Assembly (NCBI GenBank): GCA_034520745.1 | Contig: JAXHNF010000010.1 | Location: 1 to 12,445 of the forward strand | Source: Alkalibacterium sp034520745 | GTDB taxonomy: Bacteria > Bacillota > Bacilli > Lactobacillales > Carnobacteriaceae_A | Length of the DNA: 12,445 nt | Direction of reading: 5' to 3' | Shown here: in pieces, positions 1 through 6,535 of the stretch | Layout: each line of letters begins with the position of its first letter | How positions within the stretch are numbered: the stretch's first letter is position 1 | The notes under the pieces: generated by a model | What the model was told of the DNA's origin: nothing | Databases searched by the model: none | What the model saw: the letters and a program-made list of their open reading frames with translations, nothing else | Program-made: the position numbers and the translations under genes

Positions 1-93
1 GGTTATTGTAAGTTTAGCTAACCAAAGAAGAAATACAGACTTCAACACGTTTAAATAGAGGGTATGAAATGTCTATCATACTGGTAAAAATAG

Positions 94-122
94 TTGAAGC
101 CCTATTATATGTACATTATAAT
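94..122 (+). promoter_or_regulatory. Promoter of the yefM-yoeB module
   Basis: A -35 element TTGAAG (94-99) and a perfect -10 TATAAT (117-122) are separated by 17 bases, the ideal sigma-A spacing. The antitoxin start codon lies 35 bases downstream of the -10. The -10 lies between the two TGTACA boxes of the palindrome described separately, so a bound antitoxin-toxin complex would block RNA polymerase. The elements are seen directly; promoter activity is inferred. Confidence 0.8.
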
Positions 123-134
123 GTACATATAATA
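103..134. promoter_or_regulatory. YefM-YoeB operator: 32-bp palindrome with two TGTACA boxes
   Basis: Bases 103-134 form a perfect 32-bp inverted repeat centred between 118 and 119. It contains two TGTACA hexamers (110-115 and 122-127) whose centres are 12 bp apart. From memory of work on the E. coli yefM-yoeB operator, TGTACA is the core of the palindromes bound by YefM and the YefM-YoeB complex, with about this spacing. Position over the -10 box and just upstream of the antitoxin gene fits autorepression of the operon. Confidence 0.85.
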
Positions 135-157
135 AAAATCTGATTGGAGGCATTATT

Positions 158-406
158 ATGGAAATTATGACGCCAACTAATTTCAGGAAAGACATGTTCA
201 ATGTCATGAAAAAGGTCAGCGAAAATAACACACCTCTGGAAGTTACTCTAAGTAGTAAAGAAGGATTAAATGATGGCATAGTGCTTCTTTCAAAAAAAGA
301 ATATGAACGCATGCAGGAAGAGTTGTATCTTGAGAGAACCGGCACGATGGACTATGTTCAAAATGCAATGGATACGGCTACTGAAGATGATTTTGAGGAA
401 GTATAG
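158..406 (+). CDS. yefM: Type II antitoxin, Phd/YefM family
   Basis: This 82-residue protein is the antitoxin of a YefM-YoeB (Axe-Txe) pair: it neutralises the downstream RNase toxin and represses the operon by binding the palindrome upstream. The N-terminal part (about residues 1-50) has the Phd/YefM-like start (MEIMTPTNFRKDMFNVMKKV) followed by a segment ending in VLLSKKEYERM. The acidic C-terminal tail (about 55-82, ending ATEDDFEEV) is the expected toxin-wrapping segment. The start is supported by GGAGG at 146-150, seven bases before the ATG. The stop codon is directly followed by the toxin ATG, so the two genes are probably translationally coupled. The gene is more A+T rich than those downstream, in keeping with a mobile accessory module. 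Family assignment is supported by the partner and the operator as well as by the sequence. Confidence 0.9.
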   Translation: MEIMTPTNFRKDMFNVMKKVSENNTPLEVTLSSKEGLNDGIVLLSKKEYERMQEELYLERTGTMDYVQNAMDTATEDDFEEV

Positions 407-694
407 ATGAGTCACTGGAAAATAAAGCAATATAGAGAAGTTGGTAAGAAACATCTTCCTTTGTTGGAACAAGCTGGTCTAATAAATGAATACAGAGACA
501 TTATAGAAATCCTTAGAGAGAACCCTTATCAAAAAGTGAGAAATAATGAGGTGCTTCAGTCGCGCCAAAAGAAAATAAGATCGATGAGAATCAATAATCA
601 GCATAGAGTGATTTTTACGGTGAATAAATCAACTAAAGAAGTGACCATCTGGGCTGCGTGGTCACATTATGAACAAGGCAAGCCTTTTCGATAA
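407..694 (+). CDS. yoeB: Type II toxin, Txe/YoeB family ribosome-dependent mRNA interferase
   Basis: The 95-residue basic protein belongs to the Txe/YoeB family in the RelE fold. These toxins sit in the ribosomal A site and cut mRNA, stopping translation when the antitoxin is degraded. The family core is clear: NNEVL, then SMRINNQHRVIFTV, then IWAAWSHYE. By analogy with E. coli YoeB (Glu46, Arg65, His83, Tyr84), the likely catalytic set is Glu48, Arg67, His87 and Tyr88, all present, so the toxin should be active. Its ATG begins one base after the antitoxin stop, with no separate strong ribosome binding site visible, consistent with coupled translation. Length is slightly above the usual 84-90 residues because of a short tail (QGKPFR). 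A terminator follows 32 bases after the stop. Confidence 0.93.
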   Translation: MSHWKIKQYREVGKKHLPLLEQAGLINEYRDIIEILRENPYQKVRNNEVLQSRQKKIRSMRINNQHRVIFTVNKSTKEVTIWAAWSHYEQGKPFR

Positions 695-726
695 ATGAAT
701 CCACTAAACATCAAATACTCAAGGAG

Positions 727-751
727 GACCGGTCAAATGACGGGTCTTTTT
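727..751 (+). terminator. Rho-independent terminator after yoeB
   Basis: An 8-position stem (727-734 pairing with 739-746, one G-G mismatch) with a 4-base loop is followed by five Ts. It lies just after the toxin stop codon and would end the toxin-antitoxin transcript. Confidence 0.7.
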
Positions 752-816
752 AATTGGGATCACGTTCAAGCGATGGATACTGGTCAGACTATTCACCTGA
801 CTCAGATTTCATCTGT

Positions 817-845
817 TTGACACCATCACCTTTGTTCATTAACAT
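817..845 (+). promoter_or_regulatory. Probable promoter of the small membrane-protein gene
   Basis: A perfect consensus -35 TTGACA (817-822) is followed after 17 bases by TAACAT (840-845), a four-of-six match to the -10 consensus. It lies 65 bases upstream of the next start codon in a very A+T-rich leader. A second TATA-like run at 849-865 is a less well placed alternative -10. Confidence 0.55.
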
Positions 846-909
846 TAATATATACATGATATAAATCATTCACCACTTAAACAGTCAACACGAAAGGGAC
901 TTACTCGTT

Positions 910-1311
910 ATGAAAAAATTCTTCGCCTATACAGGCGTCGCCGTCGTTTCGGTCACTGCGCTTATTTTGATCGGTGTGGTCGTTGTTTCGCTCTTTGCTG
1001 TCCGTCTGGAAACATCGAACGAACGGCTGGCTGAGCGGGAGGAAGAGCGCTCGGCACTGGAAGACCGGTGGATCGAGCTGCACAAAGGCGAACGGGAAGG
1101 GACGGCCATGCGTATCGAAGACGTGACCCTAGACGGTAGAACGGGCACGATCGCCTGGGAAGAAACAGACGACACGACGACCGGCACGGCACACTTCAAG
1201 CTCGAAGCAGACGGTTCGATCACTTATCTGGAAAATATCAGCGAATTTCCGCAAAATTACCCGAGTTACAAGAAATATTTCCGGGACGCGATCCAGTCAG
1301 AACTGAACTGA
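910..1311 (+). CDS. Small membrane-anchored protein of unknown function
   Basis: I do not recognise this 133-residue protein. Residues 1-3 are basic (MKK) and about residues 7-30 form one long hydrophobic segment rich in V, A, I and L, which looks like an uncleaved N-terminal membrane anchor. No lipobox cysteine is visible. Residues about 35-55 are highly charged, rich in E and R, and probably form a short coiled coil (SNERLAEREEERSALEDRW). Residues 60-133 look like a small extracellular beta-rich domain with alternating polar and hydrophobic residues and many D and T. The start is supported by AAAGGGA at 893-899 upstream of the ATG. It has its own promoter and is flanked by unrelated genes, so context gives no function. 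Codon use matches the downstream genes and not the toxin-antitoxin module. Confidence 0.75.
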   Translation: MKKFFAYTGVAVVSVTALILIGVVVVSLFAVRLETSNERLAEREEERSALEDRWIELHKGEREGTAMRIEDVTLDGRTGTIAWEETDDTTTGTAHFKLEADGSITYLENISEFPQNYPSYKKYFRDAIQSELN

Positions 1312-1406
1312 ACGAAAGCAACAGATGAAATGGATCCCCTGATCTGCGTCAGCCGCATGAATGCCAGTATGCCCAAGGCTCGGCGCCATCATTTCTGGCC
1401 GATGCT

Positions 1407-1415
1407 TGGTATACT
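1407..1415 (+). promoter_or_regulatory. Possible extended -10 promoter before the SixA-CHAD gene
   Basis: TGGTATACT is an extended -10 pattern (TG, one base, then TATACT at 1410-1415), 50 bases upstream of the start codon. No good -35 is visible at the right spacing, which is tolerated for extended -10 promoters. The rest of the 1312-1465 gap shows no clear terminator or other element. Confidence 0.35.
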
Positions 1416-1465
1416 GAAAACAGATGATGCATTCGAATACTTATTTAATATGAGGAGAGATAAAG

Positions 1466-2780
1466 ATGGCCATCGAGTTAATGCTAGTCCGTCACGGTAA
1501 AGCCGAAGAACGGTCGGCGGATAAAGAGGACGCAAAACGTCAGCTGACAGAAGAAGGAAAAGACGAATTTGCTGCATTCATTTCGTCCGTCAATAAAGAT
1601 CTAAAGACGGATCTAAACATCCGTGTCTGGACCAGTCCCATGAAACGGGCGAAACAGACAGCCGAGATCTTAACAGAACAGCTGAACTGGCCGAAAGCCG
1701 AAGAAAAAGACTTTCTTGCTTCGGGGGACTATCAGGCCTTTACGGAAGAAGTCAAGGCACTTGACTCCGATACGCGCGTCGTGTGTGTGGGACATAAACC
1801 GACGCAAGGGGACTGGGTCGGTGTGCTGACCGGTTCTCCCTATTCATTCAAAAAAGGCGGGGTCGCCCTGATCCATTTAGGTGATGACCGGATACAAGGG
1901 AAACTTGTCTGGGACAACGATCCCAAATCTAAAAAAAAAACAGATAAACGAGTCAAACCGATAAAAGCGGTTCTTTTGAATCAGGTAGACGAAATGGAAC
2001 AGGCCTACTTGGACTTCCAGAACAATCCTTACGCACCCGAGCGGACGCACGAGTTCCGAAAGACGATGCGTAAACTGCGGTCGCAGCTGCATTTCATTAA
2101 ACCTCTGATCGGTAAAGAGGCGTATAAGGATTTAAATGCTGTGATCAAGGATGCGTATCACCGCGTCGAACCGATACGTGAGGCCGATGTTCTGATCACA
2201 TCCTGCGGGACATGCGCGCTGCAGGAACCCGACTTGATCGATGATTTTGCTGATCTGTTCCGGTATCTGCATAAGGAACGGCGCAAGTGGATGCGCATCT
2301 CGCCTGACTCAAAGCATGACTGCCGCGTTTGAGGACATGATCAAGGAGACCCGGTCGTCGATCGATCAGCTCTCCTTTAAGCTGTACAAGACCGATGACG
2401 GTGACATTGAGGCTTATCTCAAGGACCGGTTCAAGTCAAGAAGGAAAAAGTGCTGAAAACCTACGAACAGGCGGATCACTCGGTCCATAAAGAGGCCCAT
2501 GAAGCGCGCAAGCAGGCGAAAAAGCTGAAATACGCGGTCAAAGGGTATAAAGCATCTGCTGCCTAAAAAGAAAGCAAAGAAGACCAAGAAAAAACTGAAA
2601 GCGATCCAGAAAGAACTTGGTAAAGTCTGTGATCTGCATACAAACAGTGAATGGTTGAGTGACTATTCAGAAAAAGCAGAGAAAGACAGCTTGAAAGACG
2701 CATTCAGCACACTCGCTGACCGGCAGCTGCGTGTCAGAGAAAGAGTGATCAAGGAAGATGAGCTGCTGCATGAGTCGTGA
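1466..2780 (+). CDS. SixA-type phosphohistidine phosphatase fused to a CHAD domain (frameshifted)
   Basis: Residues 1 to about 155 form a histidine phosphatase domain of the SixA branch: LVRHGKAEE with catalytic His10, TSPMKRAKQTAEIL, and the second histidine in VGHKP (His110). From about residue 165 a CHAD domain follows, with the typical basic helix HEFRKTMRKLRSQLHF and a later HEARKQAKKLKYAV; CHAD domains are known polyphosphate binders. The protein may remove phosphate from histidine of a protein held near polyphosphate, which is inference. The start has GAGGAGA at 1452-1458. Reading is frame 2 to about 2300, frame 3 to about 2435, frame 2 to about 2560, then frame 3 to the TGA at 2778. 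A compensated frame change around 2190-2235 is also likely, because the other frame there reads HILRDMRAAGT. Corrected length would be about 437 residues. Sequencing error is the most likely cause, since the domain continues through each break. Confidence 0.85.
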
Positions 2781-2829
2781 GTTTAGGGATTGCACCGAGT
2801 AGAAAAGACAGGTAAACTAAATCAGGAAT

Positions 2830-2872
2830 AAAACGTTAGAGGTTGTCTTTAGCTCAGCCTCTGACGTTTTTG
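2830..2872 (+). terminator. Rho-independent terminator after the SixA-CHAD gene
   Basis: Bases 2832-2845 pair with 2855-2868 (about 14 positions with two G-T pairs) around a 9-base loop and run into five Ts (2867-2871). The preceding A run would also allow weak activity in the other direction. It separates this gene from the cellobiose operon. Confidence 0.85.
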
Positions 2873-2935
2873 TGTCTTCCAGTGATCCTTGCACCTGAAA
2901 AAAACTTCCACACCTTTTAACTTCCCAACATTCTT

Positions 2936-2955
2936 TTTCCGTTAGTCAGCGGAAA
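2936..2955. promoter_or_regulatory. CelR/LicR-type activator box (TTTCC-N10-GGAAA)
   Basis: The inverted repeat TTTCC (2936-2940) and GGAAA (2951-2955) is separated by exactly ten bases. As I recall, the pneumococcal CelR site upstream of its cel genes has the same TTTCC-N10-GGAAA layout. It lies about 60 bases upstream of the likely transcription start of the PTS operon, a usual place for an activator, and a LicR/CelR-type regulator gene closes the same cluster. Binding is inferred. Confidence 0.6.
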
Positions 2956-2970
2956 TTCTACGTGTGGTGA

Positions 2971-2984
2971 TGTAAGCGGTGTTA
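2971..2984 (+). promoter_or_regulatory. cre site (CcpA catabolite repression)
   Basis: TGTAAGCGGTGTTA matches the cre consensus TGWAANCGNTNWCA at 13 of 14 positions; only the C at position 13 differs. It lies 52 bases upstream of the IIB start codon and would overlap the promoter -35 region, so CcpA binding should repress the operon when preferred sugars are present. Confidence 0.7.
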
Positions 2985-2999
2985 ATTTAAGATGATTAT
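2971..2999 (+). promoter_or_regulatory. Weak candidate promoter of the cel operon
   Basis: TGTAAG (2971-2976) and GATTAT (2994-2999) are 17 bases apart. The -35 is poor, as expected for a promoter that needs an activator bound at the upstream inverted repeat. Other placements in this A+T-rich stretch are possible. Confidence 0.3.
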
Positions 3000-3035
3000 A
3001 GAGTCAAAAACAAACAAAAGAAAAGGGGAAACAAC

Positions 3036-3353
3036 ATGGTTAAGATTTTACTGGCCTGTTCATCAGGCATGTCAACAAGCTTACTGGTTTCTAAAATGGA
3101 AGCGGAAGCAAAAGAACGCGGACTGGATGCAGAGATCTGGGCGGTCGCTCAGGACAAAGCTGCTGAAGATATGAAGAAAGCAGATGTTCTGCTTATCGGA
3201 CCGCAGATGCGTTTCATGAAGAAGAAACTCGCTGTCAATGCAGATGAAGCAGGTATTCCGCTGGACGTCATCGATCCGGTCGCTTACGGTCGTGTCAATG
3301 GTAAAGCTGTTCTGGACACTGCATTAGAACTTATAGAAAACAATAAGAAGTAA
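3036..3353 (+). CDS. celA: PTS lactose/cellobiose-family EIIB component
   Basis: This 105-residue cytoplasmic protein is the IIB subunit of a cellobiose-type phosphotransferase system. It takes phosphate from IIA on Cys8, in the signature ILLACSSGMSTSLLV, and passes it to the sugar carried by IIC. Length and the following conserved segments (ADVLLIGPQMRFM, PLDVIDPVAYG, then the C-terminal helix ALELIENNKK) match the family from end to end, and the gene is intact. The ATG follows AAAAGGGG at about 3022-3029. The IIC gene starts 12 bases after the stop. An inverted repeat and a cre lie upstream, so it is the first gene of the operon. The exact sugar (cellobiose, another beta-glucoside or lactose) cannot be read from this subunit alone; the GH1 enzyme downstream favours beta-glucosides. 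Gene naming differs between species (celA, celB, licB, ptcB). Confidence 0.92.
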   Translation: MVKILLACSSGMSTSLLVSKMEAEAKERGLDAEIWAVAQDKAAEDMKKADVLLIGPQMRFMKKKLAVNADEAGIPLDVIDPVAYGRVNGKAVLDTALELIENNKK

Positions 3354-3365
3354 GGAGGAACCAAC

Positions 3366-4653
3366 GTGAATAAATTTATGGAAATGCTCGAGAATGTATT
3401 GATGCCTGTTGCTGACAAGCTGAACAATAACAGATACCTGACTGCTTTGCGTAATGGTTTCATGGTTGCCTTGCCTCTGATCATCTTCGGGTCCATCTTC
3501 GTTGTTATTGCGAATCTGCCATTCTTGGATCAACTGCTTGGCGAAGAAGGATATGCAGCGTATCAGAATGCTTTAGGTCCTGCATCAGCGGCGACGCTGA
3601 GTATCATGGGGCTGTTCGTCATGATCGGTATCGGCTATAAAATGGTCGAAGGCCGCGGCGGGGAAGCGATTTACCGGCGGTGTCGTCGCACTGGCTTCAT
3701 TCCTGATCCTGACACCTCAAGTGGTTGAAGGCGTCGGTGGCGTTATTCCTACCAATGCATTAGGTGCGCAGGGAATGTTCTTGGGTATCTTTACGGCCTT
3801 TATCTCTGCTGAACTGTATCATTTCTTTGTCAGAAAAAATCTGACGATCAAAATGCCTGAAGGGGTGCCGAGTGCGGTTTCCCGTTCATTCAGTGCCTTG
3901 ATCCCTATCACGCTGACACTGACGATCTTCTTAGTCATTCGACTGGTTTTCAGCTTCACTCCTTTTGAAACGGTGCAGAACTTTATCTACACAATCATCC
4001 AGCAGCCTTTGACGGCTTTAGGCAGCGGACTGCCCGCAACACTTGTAGCCGTTCTTTTGATCCAGGTGTTCTGGTTCTTTGGCCTGCATGGTCAGATCAT
4101 TGTCAACTCAGTGTTCGACCCGATCTGGTATTCTTTAAACGATGAAAACCTGGCTGCTTTCCAGGCCGGCGAAGAACTGCCGCACATCGTGACCAAACAA
4201 TTCATCGATACCTTCATCGTTGGTATCGGTGGTTCCGGTATGACGCTGGCTGTTGTCCTTGCTATCTTATTCGTAACGAAAAGCAGACAAATGCGTGAAC
4301 TGGGTAAACTCGGTGGCGCTCCTGGTATCTTCAACGTGAACGAACCGGTCATTTTTGGTCTGCCGATCATCATGAACCCGCTTGTTTTGATTCCTTGGCT
4401 TTTAGCTCCTGTCATTGTCGCTGCCGTGACTTACTTTGCGATGGCAACTGGTTTCGCACGGCGGCCGGCCGGCGTGATCGTGCCTTGGACGACACCAGCT
4501 CTACTGAGTGGTTACCTGGCTACCGGGAACAATATCATGGGTGCTGTGATGCAGCTCATCAATATGGGCATCGTCTTTGTCATCTGGCTGCCATTCGTGA
4601 AACTATTAGACAAACAGTACTACGGTGAAGAGCTGAACGCTCAAACAGCTTAA
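3366..4653 (+). CDS. celB: PTS lactose/cellobiose-family EIIC permease (one frameshift)
   Basis: This is the membrane channel of the cellobiose-type PTS, about 428 residues once joined, the normal length. The N-terminal part (MNKFMEMLENVLMPVADKL) and the hydrophobic segments match the family. The C-terminal half contains the substrate-site motif FNVNEPVIFGLPIIMNP and later RPAGVIVPWTTPALLSGYLA. The start is GTG at 3366, supported by AAGGAGG at 3354-3360; the first ATG, at 3378, is too far from that site. The frame is lost near 3672-3676: frame 3 runs into a stop at 3728, while frame 1 continues from TGGVVALASFLILTPQVVEG, the expected next segment. With no other disruption and all later segments conserved, a single-base sequencing error is more likely than a real null. 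The IIA gene follows after 73 bases. Confidence 0.92.
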
Positions 4654-4667
4654 AATTCTAAAGTGAA

Positions 4668-4705
4668 GACGGGTCCCTTATACGGGGATCCGCCTTGCTT
4701 TTCTT
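4668..4705 (+). other. Hairpin between the IIC and IIA genes
   Basis: Bases 4670-4677 can pair with 4684-4692 (one bulged G, one G-T pair) around a 6-base loop, followed by a broken T-rich stretch (TTGCTTTTCTT). It could be a leaky terminator or a processing and stability element lowering or adjusting IIA and downstream expression. The interrupted T tract argues against full termination. Confidence 0.45.
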
Positions 4706-4726
4706 AATAAACCAAGGGGGATAATT

Positions 4727-5047
4727 ATGAACGATAGAATGAATGAAATCGCATTTGAAATCATCTTGTTTGCCGGGAACGGTAAATCCAGTGCCATGGA
4801 AGCCATCCAGGAAGCCAAAGATGGAAATTTTGAAGAAGCCGATCTTAAAATCAAAGAAGCCGGTGAAGAATTGAGTAAGGCACATGGTGTCCAGACCGAG
4901 CTCCTGCAGCAGGAAGCCAAAGGAGACGGTGCGGGCGTCAATGTCATCTTAGTCCACTCACAGGATCATCTAATGACGGCCATGACGGTGAGAGATTTGG
5001 CCGTTGAGATCATTGAACTGCACAGACTGAGATCGGAGGTTCATTGA
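4727..5047 (+). CDS. celC: PTS lactose/cellobiose-family EIIA component
   Basis: The 106-residue cytoplasmic protein is the IIA subunit that carries phosphate from HPr to IIB. The family signature VHSQDHLMTAM is present; by comparison with lactose IIA, His77 in VHSQDHLM is the phosphorylated residue, with Asp80 as the usual metal-site neighbour. Helices from FEIILFAGNGKSSAMEAI through the long polar helix AKDGNFEEADLKIKEAGEEL match the three-helix-bundle trimer family at full length. The ATG is preceded by AAGGGGGAT. Its stop TGA shares its A with the ATG of the GH1 gene, so the two are translationally coupled. It is intact. Confidence 0.93.
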   Translation: MNDRMNEIAFEIILFAGNGKSSAMEAIQEAKDGNFEEADLKIKEAGEELSKAHGVQTELLQQEAKGDGAGVNVILVHSQDHLMTAMTVRDLAVEIIELHRLRSEVH

Positions 5048-6434
5048 TGACTGTCGACTATCACTTTCCGAAAGGGTTCTGGTGGGGGAGCGCGGCATCA
5101 GCGACTCAGACCGAAGGCAGCAAGAACGGTGTGTCCGGTGAAACGATCTGGGACAGATGGTATGAAGAAGAACCCAACCGTTTCTTTGAAGGGGTCGGAC
5201 CTCAAAACACGTCGGACTTCTACAACCGCTACAAAGAAGACATCAAAAACATGAAAGACATCGGTCACAACAGTTTCCGTCTGTCCATCTCCTGGGCACG
5301 CCTGATCCCGGGCGGCAAGGGAGATGTGAATGAAGATGCCGTGAGCCTTTTACACCGACGGTGATCGATGAACTGCTTGACCAGGGCATCGAACCGTTCG
5401 TGAACCTGTTCCATTTTGATATGCCGGTCGAACTGCAGGACATTGGCGGCTGGGAAAACAGGGACGTGATCGACGCCTACGTAGACTACGCCAAAGTGGC
5501 CTTTGACTTGTTCGGAGACCGCGTAAAGACCTGGTTTACGTTCAACGAACCGATCGTTCCGGTCGAAGGCGGCTATCTGTATGACTTCCATTACCCGAAT
5601 GTGGTGGATGCAAAGCGGGCCATCCAAGTGGCTTACAACACGATGATCGCCCATGCCAGAGTTGTGGAACTCTATCATGCAGAACAGTCGGGCAAGATCG
5701 GTATCGTTTTGAATCTGACGCCGTCTTATCCGCGCAGTCAGAATCCGGCTGATTTAAAAGCCGCGCACATCTGTGATCTCTTCTTCAACCGCAGCTTTTT
5801 AGACCCTGCCGTTTTAGGCGAGTATCCGGCCGACTTGATCCAGCTTTTAGAAGAACACGGTCAGCTGCCTGAAACAGAAGTTGATGATAAGGACTTACTT
5901 AAAAGCAATATCATTGATATACTAGGGGTGAACTATTATCAGCCGAGACGCGTGAAAGCGAAAGAAAACCTGCCTAATCCGTATGCACCGTTCATGCCGG
6001 ACTGGTTCTTCGACAACTACGAGATGCCGGGCCGCAAGATGAACGTTTACCGTGGCTGGGAGATTTATGAAAAAGGCATCTACGACATCATGATCAACTT
6101 GAAACAAAATTACGGGAATATCGACTCCTTTATTTCTGAAAACGGCATGGGCGTCCAGGATGAAGAACGGTTCATCAAAGACGGTCGTATCGAAGACGAC
6201 TACCGTATCGACTTTATCAAAGGCCATTTGAAGTGGCTGCATAAAGCAGCGGAAGAAGGCTGTAACGTGAAAGGCTATCATTTATGGACCTTCATGGACA
6301 ACTGGTCATGGATGAATGCTTACAAGAACAGATACGGCTTCTTCTCCGTCGACACTGAAACAGGTGTTCGCACATCCAAGAAAAGTGCCGAGTGGATCAG
6401 AGAAGTCTCAAAACATAACGGATTCACTGATTAG
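5047..6434 (+). CDS. GH1 6-phospho-beta-glucosidase (compensable frameshift)
   Basis: This cytoplasmic glycoside hydrolase family 1 enzyme splits the phosphorylated beta-glucosides delivered by the PTS. Family landmarks: the start FPKGFWWGSAASATQTEG, acid/base glutamate in TFNEP (about Glu167), nucleophile glutamate in SENGMG (about Glu364), and the C-terminal YGFFSVD. Phosphate-binding residues appear as Ser420 and Tyr429, with a lysine at 426. The ATG at 5047 has GGAGG at 5035-5039 seven bases upstream; the in-frame TTG at 5044 is too close. The frame breaks at 5346-5361. Removing one C near 5346 and one G near 5360 restores SFYTDVIDELLDQ and a protein of about 461 residues, the usual size, so these look like two base-insertion errors. 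Beta-glucoside specificity over beta-galactoside is inferred from overall resemblance. Confidence 0.92.
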
Positions 6435-6455
6435 CTGATCCCGACAGATACGGCG

Positions 6456-6494
6456 GCACAAAGCGTAGCGACAGGGATTGCTGCGCTTTTGTGC
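6456..6494 (+). other. Strong hairpin between the GH1 gene and the regulator gene
   Basis: Bases 6456-6469 pair with 6480-6494 (14 pairs with one G-T pair and one bulged T) around a 10-base loop. There is no T tract after it, so it is not a standard terminator. It lies 21 bases after the GH1 stop and 41 before the regulator start, and may protect the upstream mRNA from 3' decay and lower regulator expression. Confidence 0.55.
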
Positions 6495-6535
6495 GTCGAA
6501 ACGAGAAACCGAATTTGGGAAGAAAGGAGGACACG

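Noticed and set aside
737..820. A 27-codon open frame (starting MTGLFNWDHV) with AAGGAGG at 721-727 upstream.
   Set aside because: Its start lies inside the terminator hairpin of the toxin operon and its stop overlaps the -35 of the next promoter. The ribosome-binding-like bases adjoin the terminator stem. No recognisable peptide.
3366..4653. Programmed ribosomal frameshifting as an explanation for the split IIC gene.
   Set aside because: No slippery heptamer with a following structure is evident at the break, the family is not known to use it, and similar breaks occur in most other long genes of the window.
5922..6281. A 119-codon minus-strand open frame.
   Set aside because: It lies fully opposite conserved GH1 sequence, with no supporting signals.
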